Assembly: GCA_947488345.1 (NCBI GenBank)
Contig: CANKZQ010000001.1
Location: forward strand, 596,518-660,517
Length of the DNA: 64,000 nt
Direction of reading: 5' to 3'
From: an uncultured Flavobacteriaceae bacterium
GTDB lineage: Bacteria > Bacteroidota > Bacteroidia > Flavobacteriales > Flavobacteriaceae
In this document: one piece after another, positions 9,344 through 17,209 of the stretch
Layout of the letters: the number at the start of each line of letters is the position of its first letter
How positions within the stretch are numbered: position 1 is the stretch's first letter
The notes under the pieces: generated by a model
What the model was told of the DNA's origin: nothing
The model's database searches: none
What the model saw: the letters and a program-made list of their open reading frames with translations, nothing else
Translations under genes and position numbers: made by a program

Positions 9344-10612
9344 TTATTCGTATTTCTTAAAAATGACGCAAGCATTCACATCTCCAAATCCAAAACTTGC
9401 TTTGGCCACTATATTTATGTCTTTATTCAATATCTTCGACGGTATACAATCAGTATCGATAAGTTCTGTTATCGCCGGATGTATATCTTCACAATTAATA
9501 GACGGAAAAATAAAACTTTCTTTCAATTGCAAGACAGCTGCAACACTTTCTATAGATCCGGCAGCAGCTAAACAATGACCAACCATTGACTTCAACGAAT
9601 TTATATACGGGAAATTTTTTCCTTTTCTATTGAGTGCCATGGCCCAATTTTCAATCTCGACAGGATCCTTAATAGTTGCTGTTAAATGACCATTAATCAC
9701 ATCGATATCATTGGTAGAAATTCCTGCTTCTTTTATAGCTTCTTTTATACATTTTTGAACTGCTTTGGCATTGGGTGCTGTCATGGTTCCTCCATCACGT
9801 TGACCACCAGAGTTTAGTGCACCTCCTAAAACTTCGGCATAAATTGTCGCACCTCTTTCGATGGCACTTTCTAAAGATTCTAATACCATTGCTCCCGCTC
9901 CACTCCCGGGTACAAATCCAGATGCGGTTTCACTCATAGGTCGGGAACCTTTTTCTGGACTGTCATTATGCTTATAGGTCATAACGCGCATGGCATCGAA
10001 ACCGCCCCACAAATAAGCCCCATGATCGCTACAGCTACCTACCAACATTCGTTTCGCTTTACCTGCCTGTATCCGCTCAGCACCCATTAGAATAGCTTCC
10101 GTTCCTGTAGAACATGCCGAAGAGTTTGTTGTAACTTGATTTCCCAAACCCAAAATACCCCCTAAATAAGCACTTATACCACTCGCCATTGTTTGTACGA
10201 CTACAGTGCTCCCTAAGCGTTTTACTTTTTTGTCATCTAATTTATAAATGGCTTCCCTAAACTTTTCTACGCCCGAAGTTCCTGTGCCGAATACGGTTCC
10301 ACTATCAAAATCTAAGTCATCTTTATGTATGGTTAAACCAGCATCTTTCCATGCGTCCATACCGGCTATACAACCATATAAGATGCCAGAACTATTGAAA
10401 TTTCGCAATTGCAAATCGGTGAAATATTGCCGCTTTAAGTCTTCTGAAATAGATGGAATTCCACCTATACAACAGGAAAAATTAAGGTCTTTCAATTCTT
10501 GATAAAATCGAATACCTGATGTTCCTTTTTTAATGGCCTCAGTAAAATCGGTGAGTCCCACCCCATTTGGCGAAACAACTCCCATGCCTGTAATAACAAC
10601 TCTATTTTTCAT
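9344..10612 (-). CDS. Beta-ketoacyl-ACP synthase (FabF/KAS II family)
   Basis: 422 residues, normal KAS II length. It condenses malonyl-ACP onto an acyl chain. The triad is visible as Cys167 (SSACSTGTEA), His309 (INGHLTAT; the family usually has HGT, here HLT) and His346 with Lys341 (SLKSMVGHC). It overlaps the dehydratase stop by 11 bases, indicating translational coupling. The HLT variant suggests a diverged, pathway-specific ketosynthase. Inferred role: elongation of the acyl starter for the type III PKS. Confidence 0.92.
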   Translation of the reverse strand: MKNRVVITGMGVVSPNGVGLTDFTEAIKKGTSGIRFYQELKDLNFSCCIGGIPSISEDLKRQYFTDLQLRNFNSSGILYGCIAGMDAWKDAGLTIHKDDLDFDSGTVFGTGTSGVEKFREAIYKLDDKKVKRLGSTVVVQTMASGISAYLGGILGLGNQVTTNSSACSTGTEAILMGAERIQAGKAKRMLVGSCSDHGAYLWGGFDAMRVMTYKHNDSPEKGSRPMSETASGFVPGSGAGAMVLESLESAIERGATIYAEVLGGALNSGGQRDGGTMTAPNAKAVQKCIKEAIKEAGISTNDIDVINGHLTATIKDPVEIENWAMALNRKGKNFPYINSLKSMVGHCLAAAGSIESVAAVLQLKESFIFPSINCEDIHPAITELIDTDCIPSKILNKDINIVAKASFGFGDVNACVIFKKYE

Positions 10613-11042
10613 TGATCATTCCTGAAATAAAACCTCTGCATACTAATTGATCTTGGGCGTTAAATAATTGTACTTTACATTTCAGTTTATTGAATCTGAA
10701 ATATTCTTTTTCAGAAATGACCGTCACTTGTTCTCCAGGATACACCGGCACATAAAAATCTATGGCACTCGATGTTAAAGCAACCTGCGGAGCTCTATTC
10801 GATTTTTTATTATTTCTCGTTAAATAAATTCCCAAACAAACTGCGCCTATCTGCGCCATTGTTTCCGTTAAAATAACTCCCGGTGTTACGGGATGATCTT
10901 TAAAATGACCCTTATAAAAATAGGCGTCTTCTTTGAAGGTATATTCTCCAGTGATCCCATCTTCGCTTATAGCCGTTAACGTATCTACGAACAAAAAAGG
11001 TGCTTGATAAGGTAATACTGCGATGATCTGTGCTGCGGTCAT
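10602..11042 (-). CDS. 3-hydroxyacyl-ACP dehydratase, FabZ/FabA-like hotdog protein
   Basis: 146 residues in one hotdog domain. The active-site pattern GHF-x3-P-x2-PGV-x3-E is present with His46 and Glu60 (KGHFKDHPVTPGVILTE). It dehydrates 3-hydroxyacyl-ACP to the trans-2-enoyl form. It follows the FabL-like reductase gene after a 70-base gap that contains a degenerate dispersed repeat, and overlaps the ketosynthase gene by 11 bases. Confidence 0.9.
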   Translation of the reverse strand: MTAAQIIAVLPYQAPFLFVDTLTAISEDGITGEYTFKEDAYFYKGHFKDHPVTPGVILTETMAQIGAVCLGIYLTRNNKKSNRAPQVALTSSAIDFYVPVYPGEQVTVISEKEYFRFNKLKCKVQLFNAQDQLVCRGFISGMINEK

Positions 11043-11070
11043 GTTTACTATTCTTTCTTTTTAAGCATCG

Positions 11071-11092
11071 ACCTTTCAACTACGCTCAAGGT
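11071..11092 (-). repeat. REP-like 22-nt palindromic unit inside the biosynthetic operon
   Basis: Read on the minus strand this is ACCTTGAGCGTAGTTGAAAGGT. It matches 17 of 22 positions of a unit at 50135-50156, and the differences at positions 5 and 18 keep the terminal stem paired (T-A here, C-G there). It lies in the only sizeable gap inside the operon. Confidence 0.6.
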
Positions 11093-11112
11093 GATATTCG
11101 CTCTTATTAATT

Positions 11113-11910
11113 TCAACTTATATGCTCTCCCCCATCAACCGGAATAATGCATCCGTTAATCCATGCTGCTTCATCTTTACTCAATAAATACACAACATCG
11201 GCCACATTTTCGGGTAATGTTAAACGTTTAAACGGATTTCTTTTTAACGAATGGTCGATAATATCTTGACTTCCTGGAATTGCTCTTAACGAAGATGTAT
11301 CAGTCACACCAGCTTGGATACAATTCGCTCGTAAACCATATTTAGCGAATTCTAGCGCAATATTTCTTGTTATGGCTTCTAACGTTACTTTTGCCGCAGA
11401 AACAGCAGCATAATTCGGCCAGGCTTTCGAATTACCTTCACTGGTAAAACTAACAAGACGTGCATCATCGGCAAAAAGTTCCTGATCAAATAATGTCTTG
11501 GTCCAATCATATAAACTAATGGCCATAGCGTCTATGGTTAAATGAAAATCATCATTTTTTAACACAGGTTTATCTATTGCCACCATAGGTTTTAAATTTC
11601 CTTTAGCCACACTATGAACCAAAGTTCGTATACGTCCTTTTTCTCCTAATTCTTTTCGAAGAGTGTTTACCACTTCTTGTCGCTCTTCTCTCTTAAAGGC
11701 ATTCACATTATAGGATAAAAACGCCACACCGAGTTTCTTAATTTGATTAAAATTTTCATAGATGTTTGGCAACTCTGACTTTCGATTGCGATGTACAATA
11801 CAAATATTCATTCCATGTTCGGCAAGTTTCTTTGCTGTTGCCAATCCTAAACCACTAGAGCCGCCCAGAATAAGTGCCCAATAATTATGATGTTGAAATT
11901 CTCTTACCAT
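11113..11910 (-). CDS. SDR oxidoreductase, FabL-like enoyl-ACP reductase
   Basis: 265 residues. The nucleotide site is GGSSGLG (16-22). The catalytic pair is Tyr167 and Lys174 (YAAVSAAK), a Y-x6-K spacing typical of FabI/FabL enoyl reductases rather than the Y-x3-K of FabG-type ketoreductases; the surrounding KVTLEAITRNIALEF also resembles FabL. It probably reduces enoyl-ACP so that the dedicated chain becomes saturated. No separate ketoreductase is in the cluster, so FabG from primary metabolism may be borrowed. It overlaps the PKS gene by 7 bases. Confidence 0.8.
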   Translation of the reverse strand: MVREFQHHNYWALILGGSSGLGLATAKKLAEHGMNICIVHRNRKSELPNIYENFNQIKKLGVAFLSYNVNAFKREERQEVVNTLRKELGEKGRIRTLVHSVAKGNLKPMVAIDKPVLKNDDFHLTIDAMAISLYDWTKTLFDQELFADDARLVSFTSEGNSKAWPNYAAVSAAKVTLEAITRNIALEFAKYGLRANCIQAGVTDTSSLRAIPGSQDIIDHSLKRNPFKRLTLPENVADVVYLLSKDEAAWINGCIIPVDGGEHIS

Positions 11911-12956
11911 CTTAATAAAATTCGTTGCGCCGAGAATCCTGGTCCGAAGCTCAACATTAAACCAGTATCGCCTTTCGGTAAATCTTTATCTAAAAAACGT
12001 TCCAAGACATAGAGTACCGTGGCGCTAGACATGTTCCCGTACAATTTAAGAACTTCTTTAGTATCATCAATGTTTTTTCCGAGAGCACCAAACAAATCTT
12101 CTACTGTTTGCACTATTTTTTTTCCTCCAGGATGAAAAATAAGATGATCTACTTCTTCAATAGTCATTGCATTTTTTTCGAGAAATGGATGTACAATCTT
12201 AGGAAAATGATCCGCGATCGTTTGAGGCACCGACTGGTCTAAAATCATTTGTAGCCCTGTATTGACCAATTTAAACCCCATCATATGTTCGGCATTGTAA
12301 AAATGATACATTGCTTCATCTAAAATTTCAGGTCCTTCTGCCTCTTCATAAGATGACAAAATAACGCTCGCCGCCCCATCTCCGAAAATGGCTGCGCTGA
12401 CAATATTCACCATTGAAAAATCTTCTAACTGAAACGTCGCTGTAGGTGACTCGACTGCAATTACAGCGGCTCTTTTATTAGGATTCGCCTTTAAAAAATT
12501 TTTGGCATAAATCATTCCTGAAACACCTGCAGCACATCCCATTTCTGTCACCGGCAAACGCACAATATCTTGTTTCATCTCAAGATTATTGATTAAATAA
12601 GCATCCAGCGACGGAATCATAATCCCGGTACAGCTTACGGTGATAATATAATCAATATCGGTAGGTTTTAAAGCCGCTTTACTGAGTGATTTTTTCAATG
12701 CATTTTCGGCCAAGACAATTGATTCTCGAACATAAATATCGTTTTTCTCTTCAAAGGAAGTGTTCAAAAATACTTCATGGGCATCCATAATAGAATAGCG
12801 TCTATCTACAGCAGCATTTTCAAAAATTTTCATCACTTTTCGCTGAAAACGTTCTTCCTGACCCGTCAACCAAAGCTTTAAATACGGCAGTATTTCTTGG
12901 GTAGTACGGGTATATTGTGGCAGTTGTTTAGCGACTGATACGATCTTAACACTCAT
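11904..12956 (-). CDS. Type III polyketide synthase (chalcone/alkylresorcinol synthase family)
   Basis: 350 residues, normal length for a bacterial type III PKS. The Cys-His-Asn triad is Cys141 (TEMGCAAGVSG), His275 (LIFHPGGKK) and Asn308 (LYGNMSSAT), and GFGPG-like residues appear as LSFGPGFS near the C-terminus. Such enzymes extend an acyl starter with malonyl-CoA and cyclise it to pyrones or resorcinols. The neighbouring methyltransferase, flavoprotein and ACP genes favour an alkylresorcinol-type product from a dedicated acyl chain. Ring type and chain length cannot be read from the sequence. Confidence 0.93.
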   Translation of the reverse strand: MSVKIVSVAKQLPQYTRTTQEILPYLKLWLTGQEERFQRKVMKIFENAAVDRRYSIMDAHEVFLNTSFEEKNDIYVRESIVLAENALKKSLSKAALKPTDIDYIITVSCTGIMIPSLDAYLINNLEMKQDIVRLPVTEMGCAAGVSGMIYAKNFLKANPNKRAAVIAVESPTATFQLEDFSMVNIVSAAIFGDGAASVILSSYEEAEGPEILDEAMYHFYNAEHMMGFKLVNTGLQMILDQSVPQTIADHFPKIVHPFLEKNAMTIEEVDHLIFHPGGKKIVQTVEDLFGALGKNIDDTKEVLKLYGNMSSATVLYVLERFLDKDLPKGDTGLMLSFGPGFSAQRILLRW

Positions 12957-12959
12957 TCA

Positions 12960-13667
12960 TTATTGTATTATCCATTGATATCGAAAAGCCCATTTCCAAG
13001 CTATTTGACTTTTAACATTTAATTCTTTTGAGATTTTTACCAACTCTTCTTTTTTGAATCCTCTTAAAATTGAAGTCAATCCGTCTTGCTTCACCATTTC
13101 ATTTGAGATAGTACTGCTCAACAATTTAAATAAATAATAGGCCATCGCATGACGATGCAAATCATTAACAACAATACCGAGTTTCGCATTCTCTTTGAGC
13201 ATCCATAAAAGATCAATTAATTGTTTTCCTTTAAAATGATGTATAAATAATGTTGCTAAGACAATATCATAAGACATTTCTTTAAAATCTTGCGAAAAAA
13301 CGTCTTGATGAAGATAACTAATTTCAGGGTATTTCTGAGATAATTTTTTAGCGTATTCTACGGTGTGTACATTGGCATCCACCCCGATCAGATTAAAAAT
13401 ATATCCTTTTCTTCTTCCATAATCGGCCACCTTTCTCAGCATATCTCCGCCTCCACATCCTAAATCTATTATAGTCAATGGTTTACTCAGTGTATGTTTC
13501 TCAAGCAATTTTTTTATTCCGTTAATGGTGATGGCATTTCCTCCTAACCATTTATTGATTATCGCAAGCTGATCTAAGGTTTTGAGTAATACCTCTCCAC
13601 TCATAGAAAGGTCATCCATAATTTCGATGGTATTACTTCTTTCTTTCGTATCAACTAAAAATCTCAT
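12960..13667 (-). CDS. Class I SAM-dependent methyltransferase (paralogue 1)
   Basis: 235 residues. Motif I is IIDLGCGGGDMLR (about 81-93), then LIGVDAN. The C-terminal half has NDLHRHAMAYYLFKLL, VKQDGLTSI and WKWAFRY, matching the paralogue at 8338-9033. Position between a type III PKS and an FAD-dependent oxidoreductase is the same as for SrsB in Streptomyces, which methylates alkylresorcinols (family knowledge). It overlaps the flavoprotein gene by 4 bases and lies 3 bases from the PKS gene. Confidence 0.88.
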   Translation of the reverse strand: MRFLVDTKERSNTIEIMDDLSMSGEVLLKTLDQLAIINKWLGGNAITINGIKKLLEKHTLSKPLTIIDLGCGGGDMLRKVADYGRRKGYIFNLIGVDANVHTVEYAKKLSQKYPEISYLHQDVFSQDFKEMSYDIVLATLFIHHFKGKQLIDLLWMLKENAKLGIVVNDLHRHAMAYYLFKLLSSTISNEMVKQDGLTSILRGFKKEELVKISKELNVKSQIAWKWAFRYQWIIQ

Positions 13668-14800
13668 ATCGCTAGCATTGGTTTACCATGTGTTTCTGAA
13701 ATAATTTTAGGAAGCATCTTAGGGAAACCCTTAAGACCAACCAAGGCCAGTTCTGAAAAATGTTTCATGTTAAATAGTGACGCAGCAACATGACCAACTG
13801 TTAACCTTCTTTTAAATTCATTATCCCATGCTGTCTTATAGCTATTTTCAAGCTCCTCTCTCGTAACGTGTTCTTCTTCAAAATAAGCGATAGTCAACTC
13901 AGAAACCAACTGTGCGCTTCGAATTGCCATGCTCATTCCATTACCACATAGCGGGTGAATCATACCTGCAGAATCACCACACATTAATAAGTGATTCTCT
14001 ACAGGATTTTTTTTTGAAAATGAAATTTGACTAATCGTTAAAGGTTTCTCAAATAAGGGTTCAGTGTTTTTAAAAATATCTTTTAAATAGTGATTCTTAA
14101 AGACTACTTTCTCTTGAAATTGTTGAATATTCTTAAATTTTTTAAATGATTTATAACTAGAAATATAACACAGGTTTATCACGTCGTTCTCAACTTTTGA
14201 AACCCCACAATATCCGCCATTAAAATTGTGAAGGGCTACTAAATCTGAAGGAAAATCACCTTTAACATGTGTTTTTACCGCCATGTAGGGAGAGGTATTC
14301 TTGATAAAACTTCTATTCAGTTTTTTATCGATAGCATCTCGTTTTCCATAAGCACCGATCACTACTTCGGCCGTAAACTGCTGCTTGTTCTTCGTAAACA
14401 CACGAAAAAAATCATTGGAAAAATCAATGGTTTGGACGGTATCATTCAATATAGAAACTTCATTTTCCTGAGCTTTCTTTGCCAGAGCTGCATCTAGGGC
14501 ATACCGACTAATGCCAAAACCCCCTAGGGATAATTTAGCTTCAATTGTGTTGCTTTTAGGTGTACTCAATAAGAATTTATTAATTTTTTGAGCGCCTAGT
14601 TCAAAAGGTTGCACACCTAAAGAGATCAAGTAGGGCAATACTTCATTTGATATATATTCGCCACATACTTTGTGTTTAGGGTATTCATTTTTTTCGATTA
14701 ACAATACTTTTACATTGGCCTTCGAAAGATGTATAGCACTTGTCAAACCTGCCAATCCGCCGCCTATAATGAGTACATCAACATCTGTTTTTTCTTTCAA
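13664..14800 (-). CDS. FAD-dependent oxidoreductase, geranylgeranyl-reductase/hydroxylase type
   Basis: 378 residues. The N-terminal Rossmann motif is GGGLAGLTSAIHL (13-25); HKVCGEYIS follows at about 43-51, and the second FAD motif CGDSAGMIHPLCGNGMSMAI is near 273-292. This is the PHBH-fold group that includes aromatic hydroxylases, halogenases and geranylgeranyl reductases. By comparison with SrsC next to SrsA and SrsB, hydroxylation of a resorcinol ring to a hydroquinone or quinone is a reasonable inference; prenyl-like double-bond reduction is the alternative. Confidence 0.85.
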   Translation of the reverse strand: MKEKTDVDVLIIGGGLAGLTSAIHLSKANVKVLLIEKNEYPKHKVCGEYISNEVLPYLISLGVQPFELGAQKINKFLLSTPKSNTIEAKLSLGGFGISRYALDAALAKKAQENEVSILNDTVQTIDFSNDFFRVFTKNKQQFTAEVVIGAYGKRDAIDKKLNRSFIKNTSPYMAVKTHVKGDFPSDLVALHNFNGGYCGVSKVENDVINLCYISSYKSFKKFKNIQQFQEKVVFKNHYLKDIFKNTEPLFEKPLTISQISFSKKNPVENHLLMCGDSAGMIHPLCGNGMSMAIRSAQLVSELTIAYFEEEHVTREELENSYKTAWDNEFKRRLTVGHVAASLFNMKHFSELALVGLKGFPKMLPKIISETHGKPMLAI

Positions 14801-14804
14801 TACA

Positions 14805-15341
14805 CTATTTTTTTACAGTATGTTTCACATTAATTTTCACAGTATTCGATAGGACCCAACTACTCCCCCCTACACCATAATCTCTTCTGTTTAATTCAAA
14901 ATTAGCCTCTACTGATAAAGACTCATCAGTATCACGTATGACCAAGGGTATGACTACCTTTTTACTCTTTTTCTTGATCGTTAAGGTACCTGTCAATTTA
15001 TATGTATTGGCTGTAACCCTCTCAATCTTTGTGGAGACTAACTTCATTTGTTTATGATTATTTTCATCAAAATAATCACTTTCCAATAAGTGTTTGTCTC
15101 TTTTGTTATTATTCGTACTAATTGAATTTATGGTAATGACAGCATTAATATAACTGTTATCCAAATCATGTTCATCAAAATTACTTGTGACGGAAGCTTG
15201 ACTAAAACTACCCTTTACATATACTCCAATATTCTTAATCTTAAAGTCGACCGTTGTCTTTGTTGTATTTTGAGCGATTACTGTAGTGCTCAAAAAAAAT
15301 AAACCTATGCATATAGTTGCACTAATAAAATTTCTTATCAT
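14805..15341 (-). CDS. YceI-like periplasmic lipid-binding protein
   Basis: 178 residues with a signal peptide (hydrophobic 6-20, cleavage after VIAQ). The remainder is a beta-rich YceI domain: VDFKIKN at the start, SYINAVITI, the HLLESDYFDENN segment and LTIKKKSKKVVIPL. YceI proteins are lipocalin-like carriers of polyisoprenoids or other amphiphiles. Four bases separate it from the flavoprotein gene, so it is probably a carrier for a lipophilic intermediate or product of the cluster. Confidence 0.85.
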   Translation of the reverse strand: MIRNFISATICIGLFFLSTTVIAQNTTKTTVDFKIKNIGVYVKGSFSQASVTSNFDEHDLDNSYINAVITINSISTNNNKRDKHLLESDYFDENNHKQMKLVSTKIERVTANTYKLTGTLTIKKKSKKVVIPLVIRDTDESLSVEANFELNRRDYGVGGSSWVLSNTVKINVKHTVKK

Positions 15342-15358
15342 CCTTTATTTTAGTCTTA

Positions 15359-16477
15359 TTAATTTTTAGTCATCATTTCAGCTAATTCCTTACCAATATA
15401 AGTACCTATTGCAACTCCCATGCCACCTAAGCGCACACCGCAAGCCACATTGTCACTCAACAACTTTACTATAGCTTTCTTTTTGTTACCTATACCCATG
15501 ATCCCACTCCAGCAGTAATCAATCTCAAAACTAGTCTCTGGTAAAATAGTAGTCTTTAACAACTCTTTGAGTTTATTTTGCACTAGATTCGTTACTCCAA
15601 ACTCAGTAGTTTCTTCAGTATCGAAATCTAAATTTCTACCTCCACCTAACAAAATTCTATCATCGATATTTCTAAAATAATAGTAACCTTGATCTAAATG
15701 AAATGTTCCTTTGATAGCTAAATTCTTAATTGGTTTAGTAATCAAAACTTGCGCCCGTGCAGGTCTAACTTTATGTTTCAAAATTTGATTCGAAAAACCA
15801 TTCGTAGCGATCAATAATTTATCAGTTGAAAACTCACACATATTGCAATGTACATGCACAGAATTCTGCTGATCAGTATAATTTTCAACTTTACAATTAT
15901 TGACTATACGCACACCTAAAGACTGGGCCTTTTTTAATAATTCGGTCATCATTTTACCTGTATCTAATTGACCTTCAAATCGATTAAAAATGATTGACTT
16001 TCTTACCTTCGAAAAGTTAAACGCAGAGTCTTGAATGGTAAAAACTTTTGAATTAAAAAAAGGTTCCAATAGCTCATTTATCAGTTCTAGTTTTCCAAGA
16101 CACTGACTCCACAAATCATCATTCTGTTGAAACAATTCATAGCCTCCATGCAGTTGATAATCTATTTGCTGATCTCCTAAATTTTTACGCAAGAGCTGTA
16201 ATCCGTTCCATCTTTTGTTTATCAAAGTAAGTACTTCCTGCTCAGTATGTGAATGTAAATCTTCAATAATCTCCGACAAGCTACCAAAACAGGCGAAACC
16301 GGCATTTTTAGTGCTTGCGCCTTGAGGTAATATGCCTTGCTCCAGAATTAACACATTGGCCTTCGGATATTTCTCTTGTAAATAGATAGCGCAATTCAAA
16401 CCTACAATACCACTTCCAACAATGGTAAAATTCACATTCGAAAACCATGACTTCCGCTCCCAATAACTCAAATTCAT
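15359..16477 (-). CDS. FAD-dependent oxidoreductase of the DAO family
   Basis: 372 residues. The FAD fold is FTIVGSGIVGLNCAIYL (about 18-34), followed by STKNAGFACFG and, at the C-terminus, GVRLGGMGVAIGTYIGKELA. The family oxidises amines or amino acids. It is the first gene of the minus-strand run, 17 bases before the YceI gene, so it may supply or modify a building block, or merely share the promoter. Substrate unknown. Confidence 0.8.
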   Translation of the reverse strand: MNLSYWERKSWFSNVNFTIVGSGIVGLNCAIYLQEKYPKANVLILEQGILPQGASTKNAGFACFGSLSEIIEDLHSHTEQEVLTLINKRWNGLQLLRKNLGDQQIDYQLHGGYELFQQNDDLWSQCLGKLELINELLEPFFNSKVFTIQDSAFNFSKVRKSIIFNRFEGQLDTGKMMTELLKKAQSLGVRIVNNCKVENYTDQQNSVHVHCNMCEFSTDKLLIATNGFSNQILKHKVRPARAQVLITKPIKNLAIKGTFHLDQGYYYFRNIDDRILLGGGRNLDFDTEETTEFGVTNLVQNKLKELLKTTILPETSFEIDYCWSGIMGIGNKKKAIVKLLSDNVACGVRLGGMGVAIGTYIGKELAEMMTKN

Positions 16478-16491
16478 GAGTTAAAGATAAT

Positions 16492-16499
16492 CCTAATTA
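16492..16499 (-). promoter_or_regulatory. Possible -7 element for the biosynthetic operon
   Basis: On the minus strand TATCTTTA differs from TAnnTTTG only in the last base and ends 14 bases before the ATG of the first operon gene. The leader would be very short. No good -33 TTG is evident. Confidence 0.35.
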
Positions 16500-16541
16500 T
16501 TAAGCTATAAAATGTTATTTTCGTAGAAATATCTATTTCAT

Positions 16542-17105
16542 ATGAACAAAATAAGATGTACTTGGTGCGGAGATGACCCTTTATATATGGCTTATCACGA
16601 CGAAGAATGGGGAACGCCTGTTTATGACGATTCTACACTTTTTGAATTTTTAATTTTGGAAACTTTTCAAGCCGGATTAAGTTGGATTACCATTCTGCGC
16701 AAGCGGGAGAATTTTAGAAAAGCATTTAATCATTTTGACTACAAAAAGATAGCCAACTATTCTGAAAAAGATTATGACAGGTTGTTGCAAGATGCTGGAA
16801 TTATTAGAAATAAACTCAAAATAAGGGCGGCCATTACCAACGCCGAATTATTCATGGAGATTCAAAAAGAATATGGAAGTTTCTCTACATACATTTGGTC
16901 TTTTACGGATGGAAAACCAATTACCAATGCATTTAAAAATAGACATGATGTTCCTGCTACCACGGCTATTTCAGATTCTCTCTCTAAGGACTTAAAGAAA
17001 CGAGGATTTAAATTTGTTGGCTCCACAGTGATGTACGCTTTTATGCAAGCTATCGGCATGGTGAACGATCATACCATAGATTGCTTTAGATATGCAGAAG
17101 TTTAA
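16542..17105 (+). CDS. tag: DNA-3-methyladenine glycosylase I
   Basis: 187 residues, the normal length of Tag. It excises 3-methyladenine from alkylated DNA. The zinc ligands are visible at both ends (CTWCGDDPLYMAYHDEEWG, Cys6 and His19 region, and NDHTIDC near 174-180), and the catalytic Glu is in LILETFQAGLSW. It diverges from the biosynthetic operon across 64 bases. A degenerate -7 element (TATTTTCG, 16516-16523) precedes it. Confidence 0.95.
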   Translation: MNKIRCTWCGDDPLYMAYHDEEWGTPVYDDSTLFEFLILETFQAGLSWITILRKRENFRKAFNHFDYKKIANYSEKDYDRLLQDAGIIRNKLKIRAAITNAELFMEIQKEYGSFSTYIWSFTDGKPITNAFKNRHDVPATTAISDSLSKDLKKRGFKFVGSTVMYAFMQAIGMVNDHTIDCFRYAEV

Positions 17106-17209
17106 TAACTCTAAATACAAAATGTAAAGATTAACACCCTTTTTAACATTGCATTAACTAAATTAAAATTACATATTGATATCTTTTAAGAAACCAGAAA
17201 TTTGAATGC

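Larger units (their letters stand above)
6872..16477 (-). other. Type III PKS / dedicated acyl-ACP biosynthetic gene cluster
   Basis: Thirteen minus-strand genes run without another gene on the other strand, most with overlaps or gaps below 25 bases; the larger gaps are about 48 and 70 bases. In transcription order: DAO-type flavoprotein, YceI-like protein, geranylgeranyl-reductase-type flavoprotein, methyltransferase, type III PKS, FabL-like reductase, FabZ-like dehydratase, ketosynthase, ACP, second methyltransferase, PPTase, membrane protein, GreA-like protein. The PKS-methyltransferase-flavoprotein core parallels SrsABC phenolic-lipid genes (family knowledge). The inferred product is a tailored alkylresorcinol or alkylquinone lipid whose chain is made on the private ACP. 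Confidence 0.75.

Noticed and set aside
7322..16477. Flexirubin or aryl-polyene cluster
   Set aside because: An ACP, ketosynthase, dehydratase and reductase recall those clusters, but there is no tyrosine ammonia-lyase, no DarA/DarB pair, no acyltransferase or glycosyltransferase, and the core enzyme is a type III PKS.
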